Source of the DNA: Kordia algicida
GTDB taxonomy: Bacteria; Bacteroidota; Bacteroidia; Flavobacteriales; Flavobacteriaceae
DNA length: 64,000 nt
Reading direction: 5' to 3' (one strand)
NCBI RefSeq assembly: GCF_051013375.1
Contig: NZ_CP142125.1
Shown here: positions 25,329-32,530 of the stretch, piece by piece
Position numbering within the stretch: position 1 is the stretch's first letter
Layout: every line of letters begins with the position of its first letter
Notes under the pieces: generated by a model
What the model was told of the DNA's origin: nothing
What the model saw: only the letters and a program-made list of their open reading frames with translations
Database searches by the model: none
Program-made: the position numbers and the translations under genes

Positions 25329-25934
25329 TTAAAAAGTTTCTAAAATTTCTTCTAGACTTTTAATGATTGGATCTATTTCTTTGCTATTCTTTTTTTGTTT
25401 TTTACGTACTACAATAAATCCTACCACAAATAACCAAACAAAGGTTAATCCGTATGCAATCATTTTAAACTGCAAGCTTGTTTCGTACAATACATCTTGA
25501 TAATAAATCGTCATTCCTACAGCTAACAACACCAAATATACTGGCATAAAGAAGTTGGTAATCCATTTAAAATAACGTAGCTTTTTCAACATTTTTGTTG
25601 CAAATGCTTTCATGTTTTCGGAAATATCGTTGGGCGTTCTCCAAAATAACACACGATACCACATCATTGCTATAGTAGTGGTTAAAAGTATGAACATAAA
25701 TGTCAATCCTATATAAAAATTATCTGAACGTTCTTTCAGTGGATTTTCATTCCATAACCAAATAAATACGGCAAATACCGCTGCAAATGAAAGACTCATC
25801 AAGAGATTTCCAAAAACTATTTTTTGTTGTAGTTTTTTGAGTTTTCCAAATAATGAATCGCTCACTTTTTTACGTTCAGTGTTGTCTGTAGCAATCGATT
25901 TCCAATCGTTTACCATGTCGTTAAAATCATTCAT
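25329..25934 (-). CDS. Membrane partner protein of an ECF sigma factor (putative anti-sigma)
   Basis: A 201-residue protein. The N-terminal 45 residues are hydrophilic and helical (DWKSIATDNTERKKVSDSL). Membrane helices are near 38-58, 75-93, 128-146 and 155-175, and a basic tail follows. It overlaps the sigma-factor gene by 8 bp, which means coupled translation. A cytoplasmic N terminus before membrane helices, next to a sigma gene, is how many membrane anti-sigma factors look, but no zinc-binding anti-sigma motif is present. The role is inferred from context alone. Confidence 0.7.
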   Translation of the reverse strand: MNDFNDMVNDWKSIATDNTERKKVSDSLFGKLKKLQQKIVFGNLLMSLSFAAVFAVFIWLWNENPLKERSDNFYIGLTFMFILLTTTIAMMWYRVLFWRTPNDISENMKAFATKMLKKLRYFKWITNFFMPVYLVLLAVGMTIYYQDVLYETSLQFKMIAYGLTFVWLFVVGFIVVRKKQKKNSKEIDPIIKSLEEILETF

Positions 25935-26418
25935 TATTGTATATTTTTAAAAGTCGTTTTTTGATTCTGTTAATTCGCACACCGACATTATTGGCTTCAA
26001 TTCCGATAATGTCTGCAATTTCTTTGTAACTTAATTCTTCTAAGACCAAACTGATAATTAAGCGTTCGTCTTTTTTGAGTTTTTGCACACATTTCATTAG
26101 CTTGTTTACACGATTTTCCTGCGCTTGTCGTTCTGTATTAATGGCTTCTTCAAATGTATCTGGCAATTCGCTATTAAATAGTTTGACGTGCTTTTTGCTG
26201 TTTCGATTGAAAGTAATCGTGGTATTTAATGTGACACGATAGAGCCAAGTGGTGAGTTTTGCGTTTCCTTTGAACTTTTTAAGTCCATTCCAAACGTTTA
26301 TCAATACTTCTTGATACAAATCATCTACCAATTCTTTTTCGTAGAGATACGCGAGACAAATTCGATATATTTTGTCTTTGTGATGTGTGATGATTTCCTG
26401 AAAATATTCTTCTCGCAT
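25927..26418 (-). CDS. ECF-type RNA polymerase sigma factor
   Basis: A 163-residue sigma-70 family factor. Region 2 covers about residues 8-75 (IYRICLAYLYEKELVDDLYQ, and TTWLYRVTLNTTI). Region 4 covers about 105-160 (DERLIISLVLEELSYKEIAD, followed by an HTH ending RINRIKKRL). It would direct RNA polymerase to a stress or envelope regulon, under control of the membrane protein encoded just downstream. The hydrolase gene upstream ends 6 bp before its ATG, so the three genes form one operon. Confidence 0.93.
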   Translation of the reverse strand: MREEYFQEIITHHKDKIYRICLAYLYEKELVDDLYQEVLINVWNGLKKFKGNAKLTTWLYRVTLNTTITFNRNSKKHVKLFNSELPDTFEEAINTERQAQENRVNKLMKCVQKLKKDERLIISLVLEELSYKEIADIIGIEANNVGVRINRIKKRLLKIYNNE

Positions 26419-26424
26419 TGTCTA

Positions 26425-27324
26425 TTAGTTCGGTTTGATAAAGTTTGAAACTTCTCTAAAAAACACCGTCGGATTGTCGAGCATGATAAAATGTTCTGCT
26501 TCGTCAATAATTTTTAGCGTACAAGAAGTACAATTTTTATATTGTTCTTGGTACATTTTTTCTTTTTCGGCTCGTGTAAAGTTAGGAAATTGTGGCAAAG
26601 GTTTGTTCCAGTTTGTTAATATGAGCGTTGGTGTTTTGAGTTTTGCTAAATCGTCACGCAAATCATTACTCATCATTTCAAACATCGTATAGCCAAGTGT
26701 TTTACGATCTGATTTTGCAGCATCTTTCAAGACAAAATCGAGATTTTCTTTATTGCGCATCATTCCGCCTAACGATTGTTTTAAGGTATTTCTGAGTGTG
26801 ACACTATCCATAGGCATGTACATTTGTTTGAGTGTTCCGTAAGTAGATTTCACTACTTCTTCTGTCGCTTGCGGATTGTACGCTCCTGCAAGAAATGGCA
26901 AACTGTCTACAATGATAATTTTAGATACTAGCGTTTCATCTTCAAGTGCAATAAGCAAACTTGTAAATCCGCCAATACTGTGACCAACTAAAACGCTGTT
27001 TTTGGTTTTATGTTTCTTGATGTATGCAATCAATTTTGTTTTGACTTCTTCCAGAATCGTTTCTGAGGCAATCGGTTTTACACCGCCAAAACCTGCCAAT
27101 GTAAACACGTGAATTTCATACGTGTTTTTGTATTTTTCTACAGTTTCGTTCCACACATTTCCCGAACAGGATAATCCAGGAATTAAAAACATCGTTTCGC
27201 CTTTTCCGTGAACGTTAACTTGAAAAGCTGGTGTTTTTGTGTCTTCTTGCGCTGTCATTTCCGCGAGAACAAAAAATAAGATAAATGTGGATAGTATTGT
27301 TTTCATCATTTTGAGTTTTTTCAT
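26425..27324 (-). CDS. Secreted alpha/beta hydrolase
   Basis: A 299-residue alpha/beta-hydrolase with a signal peptide (hydrophobic stretch near 8-24, ending EMTAQ). The oxyanion loop is FLIPGLSCSG near 46-55, the nucleophile elbow is VGHSIGG near 114-120, and the catalytic His is in EAEHFIMLDNP near 275-285. The substrate is unknown. It is the first gene of an operon with the ECF sigma factor and its membrane partner, so its product probably acts in the periplasm on something connected with the sigma factor's signal. Several nearby Met codons are possible starts. Confidence 0.85.
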   Translation of the reverse strand: MKKLKMMKTILSTFILFFVLAEMTAQEDTKTPAFQVNVHGKGETMFLIPGLSCSGNVWNETVEKYKNTYEIHVFTLAGFGGVKPIASETILEEVKTKLIAYIKKHKTKNSVLVGHSIGGFTSLLIALEDETLVSKIIIVDSLPFLAGAYNPQATEEVVKSTYGTLKQMYMPMDSVTLRNTLKQSLGGMMRNKENLDFVLKDAAKSDRKTLGYTMFEMMSNDLRDDLAKLKTPTLILTNWNKPLPQFPNFTRAEKEKMYQEQYKNCTSCTLKIIDEAEHFIMLDNPTVFFREVSNFIKPN

Positions 27325-27377
27325 TTCCCTTTTAGTACAAGCTTGCGTTATTTATTACAGTTTTACTTTGAAAAAAA

Positions 27378-27407
27378 TTGAAATAAAACTCTTTGTTTGT
27401 ACGTTTC
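27378..27407 (+). promoter_or_regulatory. Candidate promoter of the GldM-like gene
   Basis: TTG at 27378-27380, 19-bp spacer, TACGTTTC at 27400-27407, one base from TAnnTTTG. It lies 24 bp before the ATG at 27431 and supports that start over longer frames. Confidence 0.45.
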
Positions 27408-27430
27408 TATTAGTAAAACAAATCTTTTCC

Positions 27431-28153
27431 ATGAAATACGAACTTCTTTTTTTTAGTGTATTGTTTTCTATTTTATTGATGAGTTGCACTTCTGAAGAAC
27501 ATACTTCTTATCAAAAATTAAAAGCAGAAAATCAATCACTTAGAGATTCACTTGCCATGTTTCAACAACTTTCTACAATGAAATCAGAAGCCATTGTTGA
27601 ACTCGAAAGGATGAATATTGTATATCGTGGCGTGGAGAATCACGTGAAAATTGCTGTACCAAATGCACTTAACTTTTCTGTGATGGCACCAGGTTTGAAA
27701 CTTAAAGAAAATGGTCATTATGTATTGCGCCCAACCACAGGAAATGAAGTTACGTTTCATATTGTTGCAGAGATGCGAAATGGAGAACAGTTAAAATTTG
27801 AGAAGGTTTTTAGAATTCATGAAATTGGAAGCGGAAGAATTGCTGTAAATGATATAAAATATAAAGATGATTTGATTAGACTTACCAAAAATGACATTAA
27901 AAAAAGTTATTTTTCTCTGTACATAGGAAATTATTTACCATATAAACTTCAAAAAGTAATTGGATTTACTGTACTATTTCCGAAAAGAAAAAACGTTATA
28001 GTAAATGGTAATAGCTTTTCTGAGAAAGCACAAAAAACGCTAGATGAAATGTCTATTGGCGATACAATTTATATTTCAAGTGTTAAAGGTTATGTATCTT
28101 CTAATGCTAGAATTTGTAAGATTACTCCATTAGGAATAGAAATTAAAGATTGA
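27431..28153 (+). CDS. Lipoprotein with a GldM-like C-terminal domain
   Basis: A 240-residue lipoprotein from the ATG at 27431: signal MKYELLFFSVLFSILLMSC with the lipobox LMSC. A short coiled coil (about 30-55) comes next, then a domain starting MNIVYRGVENHVKIAVPNAL. That opening matches the C-terminal domains of GldM, the periplasmic shaft of the type IX secretion/gliding motor. A two-module beta structure continues to the end (IAVNDIKYKDDLIRLTKNDI, LYIGNYLPYKLQKVIGFTV). It lacks GldM's inner-membrane helix and most of its length. It may be an accessory or decoy of the gliding machinery; that is inference. Confidence 0.7.
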   Translation: MKYELLFFSVLFSILLMSCTSEEHTSYQKLKAENQSLRDSLAMFQQLSTMKSEAIVELERMNIVYRGVENHVKIAVPNALNFSVMAPGLKLKENGHYVLRPTTGNEVTFHIVAEMRNGEQLKFEKVFRIHEIGSGRIAVNDIKYKDDLIRLTKNDIKKSYFSLYIGNYLPYKLQKVIGFTVLFPKRKNVIVNGNSFSEKAQKTLDEMSIGDTIYISSVKGYVSSNARICKITPLGIEIKD

Positions 28154-28394
28154 TCGTTTATGCTTTTAAATACGATACGCCTTTGCGAGAAAGTATGACG
28201 AAGCAATCATTTTATTCATATTACACACTTATTATTTGAAAAAACAGATTGCCACACGTTTTTTAAAACGTTCGTAATGACGTTTCTTATGATAATGTAT
28301 TGATTTTGCAACTGTTCTCGATAGCTCTATTGAGCACAGTCGAAATACTATTTTTCTACATTTTATTCCAAAAAATCACTAACGGTTTGATCTG
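28154..28394. repeat. Spacer built of dispersed repeats
   Basis: It holds fragments found elsewhere in the window. GCGAGAAAGTATGACGAAGC (28186-28205) and the AACAGATTGCCACACG region near 28243-28258 are related to 44050-44080. ATTGAGCACAGTCGAAATAC (28331-28350) is related to 44124-44143. No coding frame is supported. Confidence 0.5.
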
Positions 28395-28961
28395 TCAATT
28401 CACATTTTTCTTATCCAACACTTCAATGATAAGTTCTTTTAAAACTTCATTTTCTACTTTGTTGATGTAAATCGCTTGGAATTTGTTTCGAAAAGCTTGA
28501 ATTTTATGCGTACTCACATTTTTGATGCGCAGATTTCGCGCCACTTCATCCCAAATTTTAAGTAATTTTCCAATGAGTTTTCTGTTGGATTCAAATTGCA
28601 ATTGCAATTGGCGAAGCGTGCTTTTTGTGTAATTTATAAATAGTGGCATTCCGGCAAGTTTTTGCATGGAAGCATTCATAAAACGTTGAATTTCCTGTTC
28701 ATTTTGAAAAGAAAAGAAGCGATATCGGTCTTCTGTATTACATTTTTTACAAGCAACAATAGCAAAAGTATCTTTGATAAGTTTGGTACAATCGTACGAA
28801 GATTCATAGTAAATTTCCAAACCCAAGTTGGTGTTAATTATCAAAACCTCATCACGTAATAGTTCCGCCAAAAAGTTTTTTAAAATAGCAACTTCCTGAT
28901 GCGAAATCAGAAGTTGCATTTTATGATGCTTTTCGTTGATATGAAGATATTTTAACGTCAT
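28395..28961 (-). CDS. 188-residue protein of unknown function (paralogue A)
   Basis: This soluble protein of 188 residues aligns without gaps over its full length with the gene product at 29152, sharing well over half of its residues. The conserved block LRDEVLIINTNLGLEIYY sits near residues 35-52, FSFQNEQEIQRF near 83-94, and a C-terminal helical half follows. No signal peptide or membrane helix is present. A Cys pair (VACKKCN) near residue 70 is not kept in the paralogue. An inverted repeat lies 20 bp upstream of the start. I do not recognise the family. Duplicate and same-strand arrangement suggest a lineage-specific pair. Confidence 0.75.
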   Translation of the reverse strand: MTLKYLHINEKHHKMQLLISHQEVAILKNFLAELLRDEVLIINTNLGLEIYYESSYDCTKLIKDTFAIVACKKCNTEDRYRFFSFQNEQEIQRFMNASMQKLAGMPLFINYTKSTLRQLQLQFESNRKLIGKLLKIWDEVARNLRIKNVSTHKIQAFRNKFQAIYINKVENEVLKELIIEVLDKKNVN

Positions 28962-28980
28962 TTACTTAACAAATTCTAAA

Positions 28981-29010
28981 TTAACACATTGGCAATTGAA
29001 AATGTGTTAA
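28981..29010. promoter_or_regulatory. Perfect inverted repeat upstream of paralogue A
   Basis: TTAACACATT (28981-28990) and AATGTGTTAA (29001-29010) form a perfect 10-bp inverted repeat around 10 bp, 19 bp upstream of the minus-strand start at 28961. It could be an operator or an mRNA leader hairpin. The outer TTAACA/TGTTAA half-sites recur upstream of paralogue B (29775-29796). Confidence 0.5.
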
Positions 29011-29074
29011 AGTAAATTGTTTGGTATAATGTACATATAAGGAAAATCTATTTTACTCTTTTTAAGACACATAG

Positions 29075-29115
29075 ACACTGAGAACCGCAGTGATTATTAT
29101 GGCAATTCTCAGTGT
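29075..29115. repeat. 10-bp inverted repeat between the two paralogues
   Basis: ACACTGAGAA (29075-29084) and TTCTCAGTGT (29106-29115) are perfectly complementary with a 21-nt loop. It lies downstream of paralogue B and may act as its transcription end, although no T-run follows. Confidence 0.5.
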
Positions 29116-29151
29116 AATATGTAATTCTTTCAAATTGAGCAAACAATCAAA

Positions 29152-29718
29152 TTAATTTACATGATTGCGATCTAAAGCTTCAGTAATCAATTTTTTTAAT
29201 ACTTGATCTTTTAAATTTTTGATGTAAATGTCTTGAAAGTTGCCTTGAAGCGCTTGAATTTTTTGAATACTTACATTGTTAATATGTAAGTTTTGAGTTA
29301 CTTCATTCCATATGTCAGACAATTTTCCGATGAGTTTTTTGTTAGACTCATACTGTAATTTTAATTGACTTAACATACTTTTGGTATAACTAAGAAATAA
29401 TGGAGTTTCAGCTACTTGTTCAATAGAATCATCTATAAAACGCTGAATTTCATCTTCATTTTGAAAAGAGACAAACTGAAAACTATCATCGCCATCATAT
29501 TTTTCACTGATAATAATAGCAAGCACTTCTTTGATGATGTTTGTACAATCGTTTGAAGATTGATAGTAAATTTCCAATCCTAGATTGGTGTTAATAATTA
29601 AAACTTCGTCACGTATTAATTCCGTTAGAAATTTTTTCAACATATTGACTTGCTTTTGAGATATGAGCAGTTCTTGCGTCTGCACTTTCTCGTTGATGTG
29701 GAGGTATTTGAGTTCCAT
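29152..29718 (-). CDS. 188-residue protein of unknown function (paralogue B)
   Basis: This is a full-length paralogue of the 28395 gene with the same length and same conserved blocks: MELKYLHINEK at the start, IRDEVLIINTNLGLEIYYQS near 36-55, SFQNEDEIQRF near 84-94. The protein is acidic and helical, without signal peptide or membrane segment. The gene order B then A on the minus strand with a 190-bp spacer suggests tandem duplication followed by divergence of promoters. Function unknown. The ATG start is clear from alignment with paralogue A. Confidence 0.75.
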   Translation of the reverse strand: MELKYLHINEKVQTQELLISQKQVNMLKKFLTELIRDEVLIINTNLGLEIYYQSSNDCTNIIKEVLAIIISEKYDGDDSFQFVSFQNEDEIQRFIDDSIEQVAETPLFLSYTKSMLSQLKLQYESNKKLIGKLSDIWNEVTQNLHINNVSIQKIQALQGNFQDIYIKNLKDQVLKKLITEALDRNHVN

Positions 29719-29774
29719 CGACTAAAAAATTATGCAATTAGAGTTTAGGGGACTTTTATAGGGAAATAAAAGTA

Positions 29775-29796
29775 TTAACACCGACGTAGATGTTAA
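29775..29796. promoter_or_regulatory. Inverted repeat upstream of paralogue B
   Basis: TTAACA (29775-29780), 10 bp, TGTTAA (29791-29796), 57 bp upstream of the minus-strand start at 29718. The half-sites match the outer bases of the longer inverted repeat at 28981-29010. A shared operator is possible but the arms are short. Confidence 0.35.
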
Positions 29797-29908
29797 CCTA
29801 CTAAAGTTAAGGCATTTGCCTCGAAAGTGCGTGTTAAATTAGATTATTAGATCAAATTACACGATAAAATCAACAGAAACTACGATATTTAGAATCCGTT
29901 AGTTGGAA

Positions 29909-31684
29909 TTATTCTACAATTTCCATCTTTTTTAGCAGAAACGAAGCGTTCATATTGGCACAGATTCCTTTTTTGAGTTGATAGCCAAAAAAGAGTTCGT
30001 CGTTAATGATTTCGGCATCAAAGAAGTAGTTTTTGACTTGATCGATTTCTTTTTCTAATTCACATAAACTTAAATCGTGTGTCGCAATAATTCCTGCGGC
30101 ATTTTGTGAAGCGAGTTTTTGTACTATTTTTTTTGAACCCATCGCTTTGTCATGACTATTTGTACCTTTTAATATTTCATCTAAAATGATAAAATAGGTA
30201 TCGTTTTTTATGTTGTCTACAATCATTTTTAAGCGTTGCAATTCTGAGAAAAAGTACGAAGCACCTTCCGCTAACGAATCGGTCGTACGCATGCTAGTGA
30301 TGAGTTTTATGGGCGAATACGTTGCCGATGCTGCACAAATTGGCAACCCAACATTAGACATGACAATGCTTAAAGAAACCGTTCGTAGAAAGGTACTTTT
30401 TCCTGCCATATTTGCGCCTGTCACAATAAAAAATTCTGAGTTTCCTATATGGAAATCATTGTCAATTCTGTTGGTTGTTCGCAAGAGCGGATGTCCTAAT
30501 TGTGTGGCATTGATAACTTGTGAAGCATTTTCTGAAATTTCTGGATAGCTAAATTGCGGATGATTGAACGCAAAGTTTCCTAAGCTGTTGTACGCATCAA
30601 AAAATGTGACGACTTCAAACCATTGTGCTACTTTGGTGCTGTGTTTTTCAATCCAAGTTTCTATATGATACGATTTCGAAATATCCCACAATAAAAAACC
30701 ATTTAAAAAGATGCCAACTAAGATGTTATTTCGATTGTCTAGCGCGTCAATTCGTTTGGAAAATTCTCGTACTAATGTAGATGCTTTTTGAATGTCACTA
30801 TGAATATTTTGTTGTTTTTCTTGTAATAGTTTTGAGCTGAATTCTTCTTCTTCAATGCGCTGTAAAAGTTGTCCGTATTGCTGAAACGTGTCTTTTGCTT
30901 TATTGGTATTCAGCGAAAGCATGTTGATTTTTTTTAAGAATCTCCCTGTAATTCCCAATCCTACAAATAACCAAAGAATTACGTAGAAAAATGAGATGAT
31001 TTCAAAGAAGGCAAGTCCAATGATGGCTGCCGAAATTACAGAAAAGATTGTTGGTAAGAAGCGAATTCCTTTTGGTATAAAACTTTTGTATTGACTTAAC
31101 CAATCTGTGATACTTTTGGACGTTGTTTCTACTTTTATCAACAACGCAATTGCAGAAAAATGTTGTCGCCATGTTGCTTTTTCTGCGAGTTCTTGTATGG
31201 CTTTTTGTCGTATAGAAATGTCTGAAATATCATTGCTTGCCAAGCGTATTGCCAATTCATTTTTCCCTTCTCGTGTGGTAGATCGGTTGAGATATTGAAA
31301 GAAAGAAGCATTTCCAAAGAGATCGATATCGTAACTAAATTCGTGAGTAGCATCTAAGAATTCTTCACCTGTAGGCAATTTGGAAAGATCGCCATTTAGT
31401 ACATCCAATTCTAATTGATTACACTGAATTAAGGCTTTTAACTTGTTACTTTTGTATACTAAATCTGAATGACGAAATACCAAAAATAGAAAAATCGCTA
31501 ATCCGACAACAGCAACCAACACTACATAATTCCATTGACCAAATAAGAGATATATGGCGAAAGCGATACTTAAAAAAACGATCAACCGCAATATGCTCGA
31601 TTGATTGAGTTTTCGGCGTTGCACTTTTAATTCGGCTTCATATTTGGCTTTTTGTTGTGTGTAAAAGTCTTTCGGGTTTTGCAT
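29909..31684 (-). CDS. MutS-related membrane-anchored ATPase
   Basis: A 591-residue protein. Two membrane helices lie near 28-66 (LRLIVFLSIAFAIYLLF and VVLVAVVGLAIFLFLVF) and two more near 205-240. A MutS-like core/lever region follows. The C-terminal ATPase has Walker A TGANMAGKSTFLRT near 420, signature/Walker B YFIILDEILKGTNSHDKA near 500, and TSMRTTDSLAEGASYF between. It lacks the mismatch-recognition N-terminal domains of MutS, so mismatch repair is unlikely. The membrane helices make this a distinct Bacteroidota subfamily of unknown role. It is monocistronic in appearance. Confidence 0.88.
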   Translation of the reverse strand: MQNPKDFYTQQKAKYEAELKVQRRKLNQSSILRLIVFLSIAFAIYLLFGQWNYVVLVAVVGLAIFLFLVFRHSDLVYKSNKLKALIQCNQLELDVLNGDLSKLPTGEEFLDATHEFSYDIDLFGNASFFQYLNRSTTREGKNELAIRLASNDISDISIRQKAIQELAEKATWRQHFSAIALLIKVETTSKSITDWLSQYKSFIPKGIRFLPTIFSVISAAIIGLAFFEIISFFYVILWLFVGLGITGRFLKKINMLSLNTNKAKDTFQQYGQLLQRIEEEEFSSKLLQEKQQNIHSDIQKASTLVREFSKRIDALDNRNNILVGIFLNGFLLWDISKSYHIETWIEKHSTKVAQWFEVVTFFDAYNSLGNFAFNHPQFSYPEISENASQVINATQLGHPLLRTTNRIDNDFHIGNSEFFIVTGANMAGKSTFLRTVSLSIVMSNVGLPICAASATYSPIKLITSMRTTDSLAEGASYFFSELQRLKMIVDNIKNDTYFIILDEILKGTNSHDKAMGSKKIVQKLASQNAAGIIATHDLSLCELEKEIDQVKNYFFDAEIINDELFFGYQLKKGICANMNASFLLKKMEIVE

Positions 31685-31801
31685 GATGGTATTCTGAGAA
31701 ATATCTCGCCAAGAAACAAAAAAAAACGCAAACCAAATAGCTTTAGCTTTGCTAGTGTTTTATCCTAAGAAAAGTTTAACAGTTTGAGCACAAGCAAAGT
31801 T

Positions 31802-32524
31802 TTACAGCAAGTTAATTTTGAGTAGCAAATCGTCTTTATATTTTTTTCCTATAGGAATGTTCGTGCTTAGAATGACAATCGTATTGTGGTCTATTTGTTC
31901 GAGATAGTCCAAATTTACGATATAACTTCGGTGAACACGGACAAATTTTTTATTGAGTTTGGTAATGATTTTGTTCAAATTGCCACGAATGACGTGCTTT
32001 TGTCCATTTATTAGTTGAATTTCCGCATATACATGCTCGCTTTTTATGAAAAGAATGTCTTCAAATTTTAGCTTGATGAAAATATTTTTTTCTTTGATAA
32101 AAAATGCATCTTTAATGATGAGTTCTGATTCGTCAACCTCTCCTACTCGTTTGGAATAGTTGTACAGCGCAATTTCGATAGAAGTATATAGTTCGTCTTT
32201 GGTAAACGGTTTTACAAGGTACGCTGGCGGCATTACTTTTTTAGCTTCCGAAACCGTTAACGGATCAGAGTTTGAAGTGAGAAAGATAAATGGAAAGTCA
32301 TAATCTTTTCTAATTTTTTCTGCAATATCAATTCCAGTTTTTCGCCCTGAAAGTTGAATATCTAAGATGGCTAAATCTGGTTTTTCAGCCTCTATCGCTT
32401 CGATGGCTTCTGTGTAATTGATGACAGGTTCTAAGGCTTCGTAACCCAAATTGTCAAGTGTATCGCAGATATGATCGGCAATGATAATTTCGTCTTCTAC
32501 TACTAATATTTTTACTTTACTCAT
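31802..32524 (-). CDS. LytTR-family response regulator
   Basis: A 240-residue regulator with a receiver domain at 1-120: VVEDE near 9-13, phospho-acceptor Asp in LAILDIQLSG near 56, Lys in YLVKPFTKDE near 107. A LytTR DNA-binding domain follows at about 142-238 (IKSEHVYAEIQL, VRVHRSYIVNLDYLEQID). It lies 6 bp downstream of a TPR histidine kinase gene, with which it forms an operon. The receiver's GRKTGIDIAEKIR segment is typical of regulators paired with HisKA_2 kinases in Bacteroidota. Confidence 0.93.
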   Translation of the reverse strand: MSKVKILVVEDEIIIADHICDTLDNLGYEALEPVINYTEAIEAIEAEKPDLAILDIQLSGRKTGIDIAEKIRKDYDFPFIFLTSNSDPLTVSEAKKVMPPAYLVKPFTKDELYTSIEIALYNYSKRVGEVDESELIIKDAFFIKEKNIFIKLKFEDILFIKSEHVYAEIQLINGQKHVIRGNLNKIITKLNKKFVRVHRSYIVNLDYLEQIDHNTIVILSTNIPIGKKYKDDLLLKINLL

Positions 32525-32530
32525 ATCTTG

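Noticed and set aside
28154..28394. Possible tRNA or structured RNA
   Set aside because: No cloverleaf or anticodon arm could be drawn; the paired segments are explained by dispersed repeats shared with 44.0-44.1 kb.
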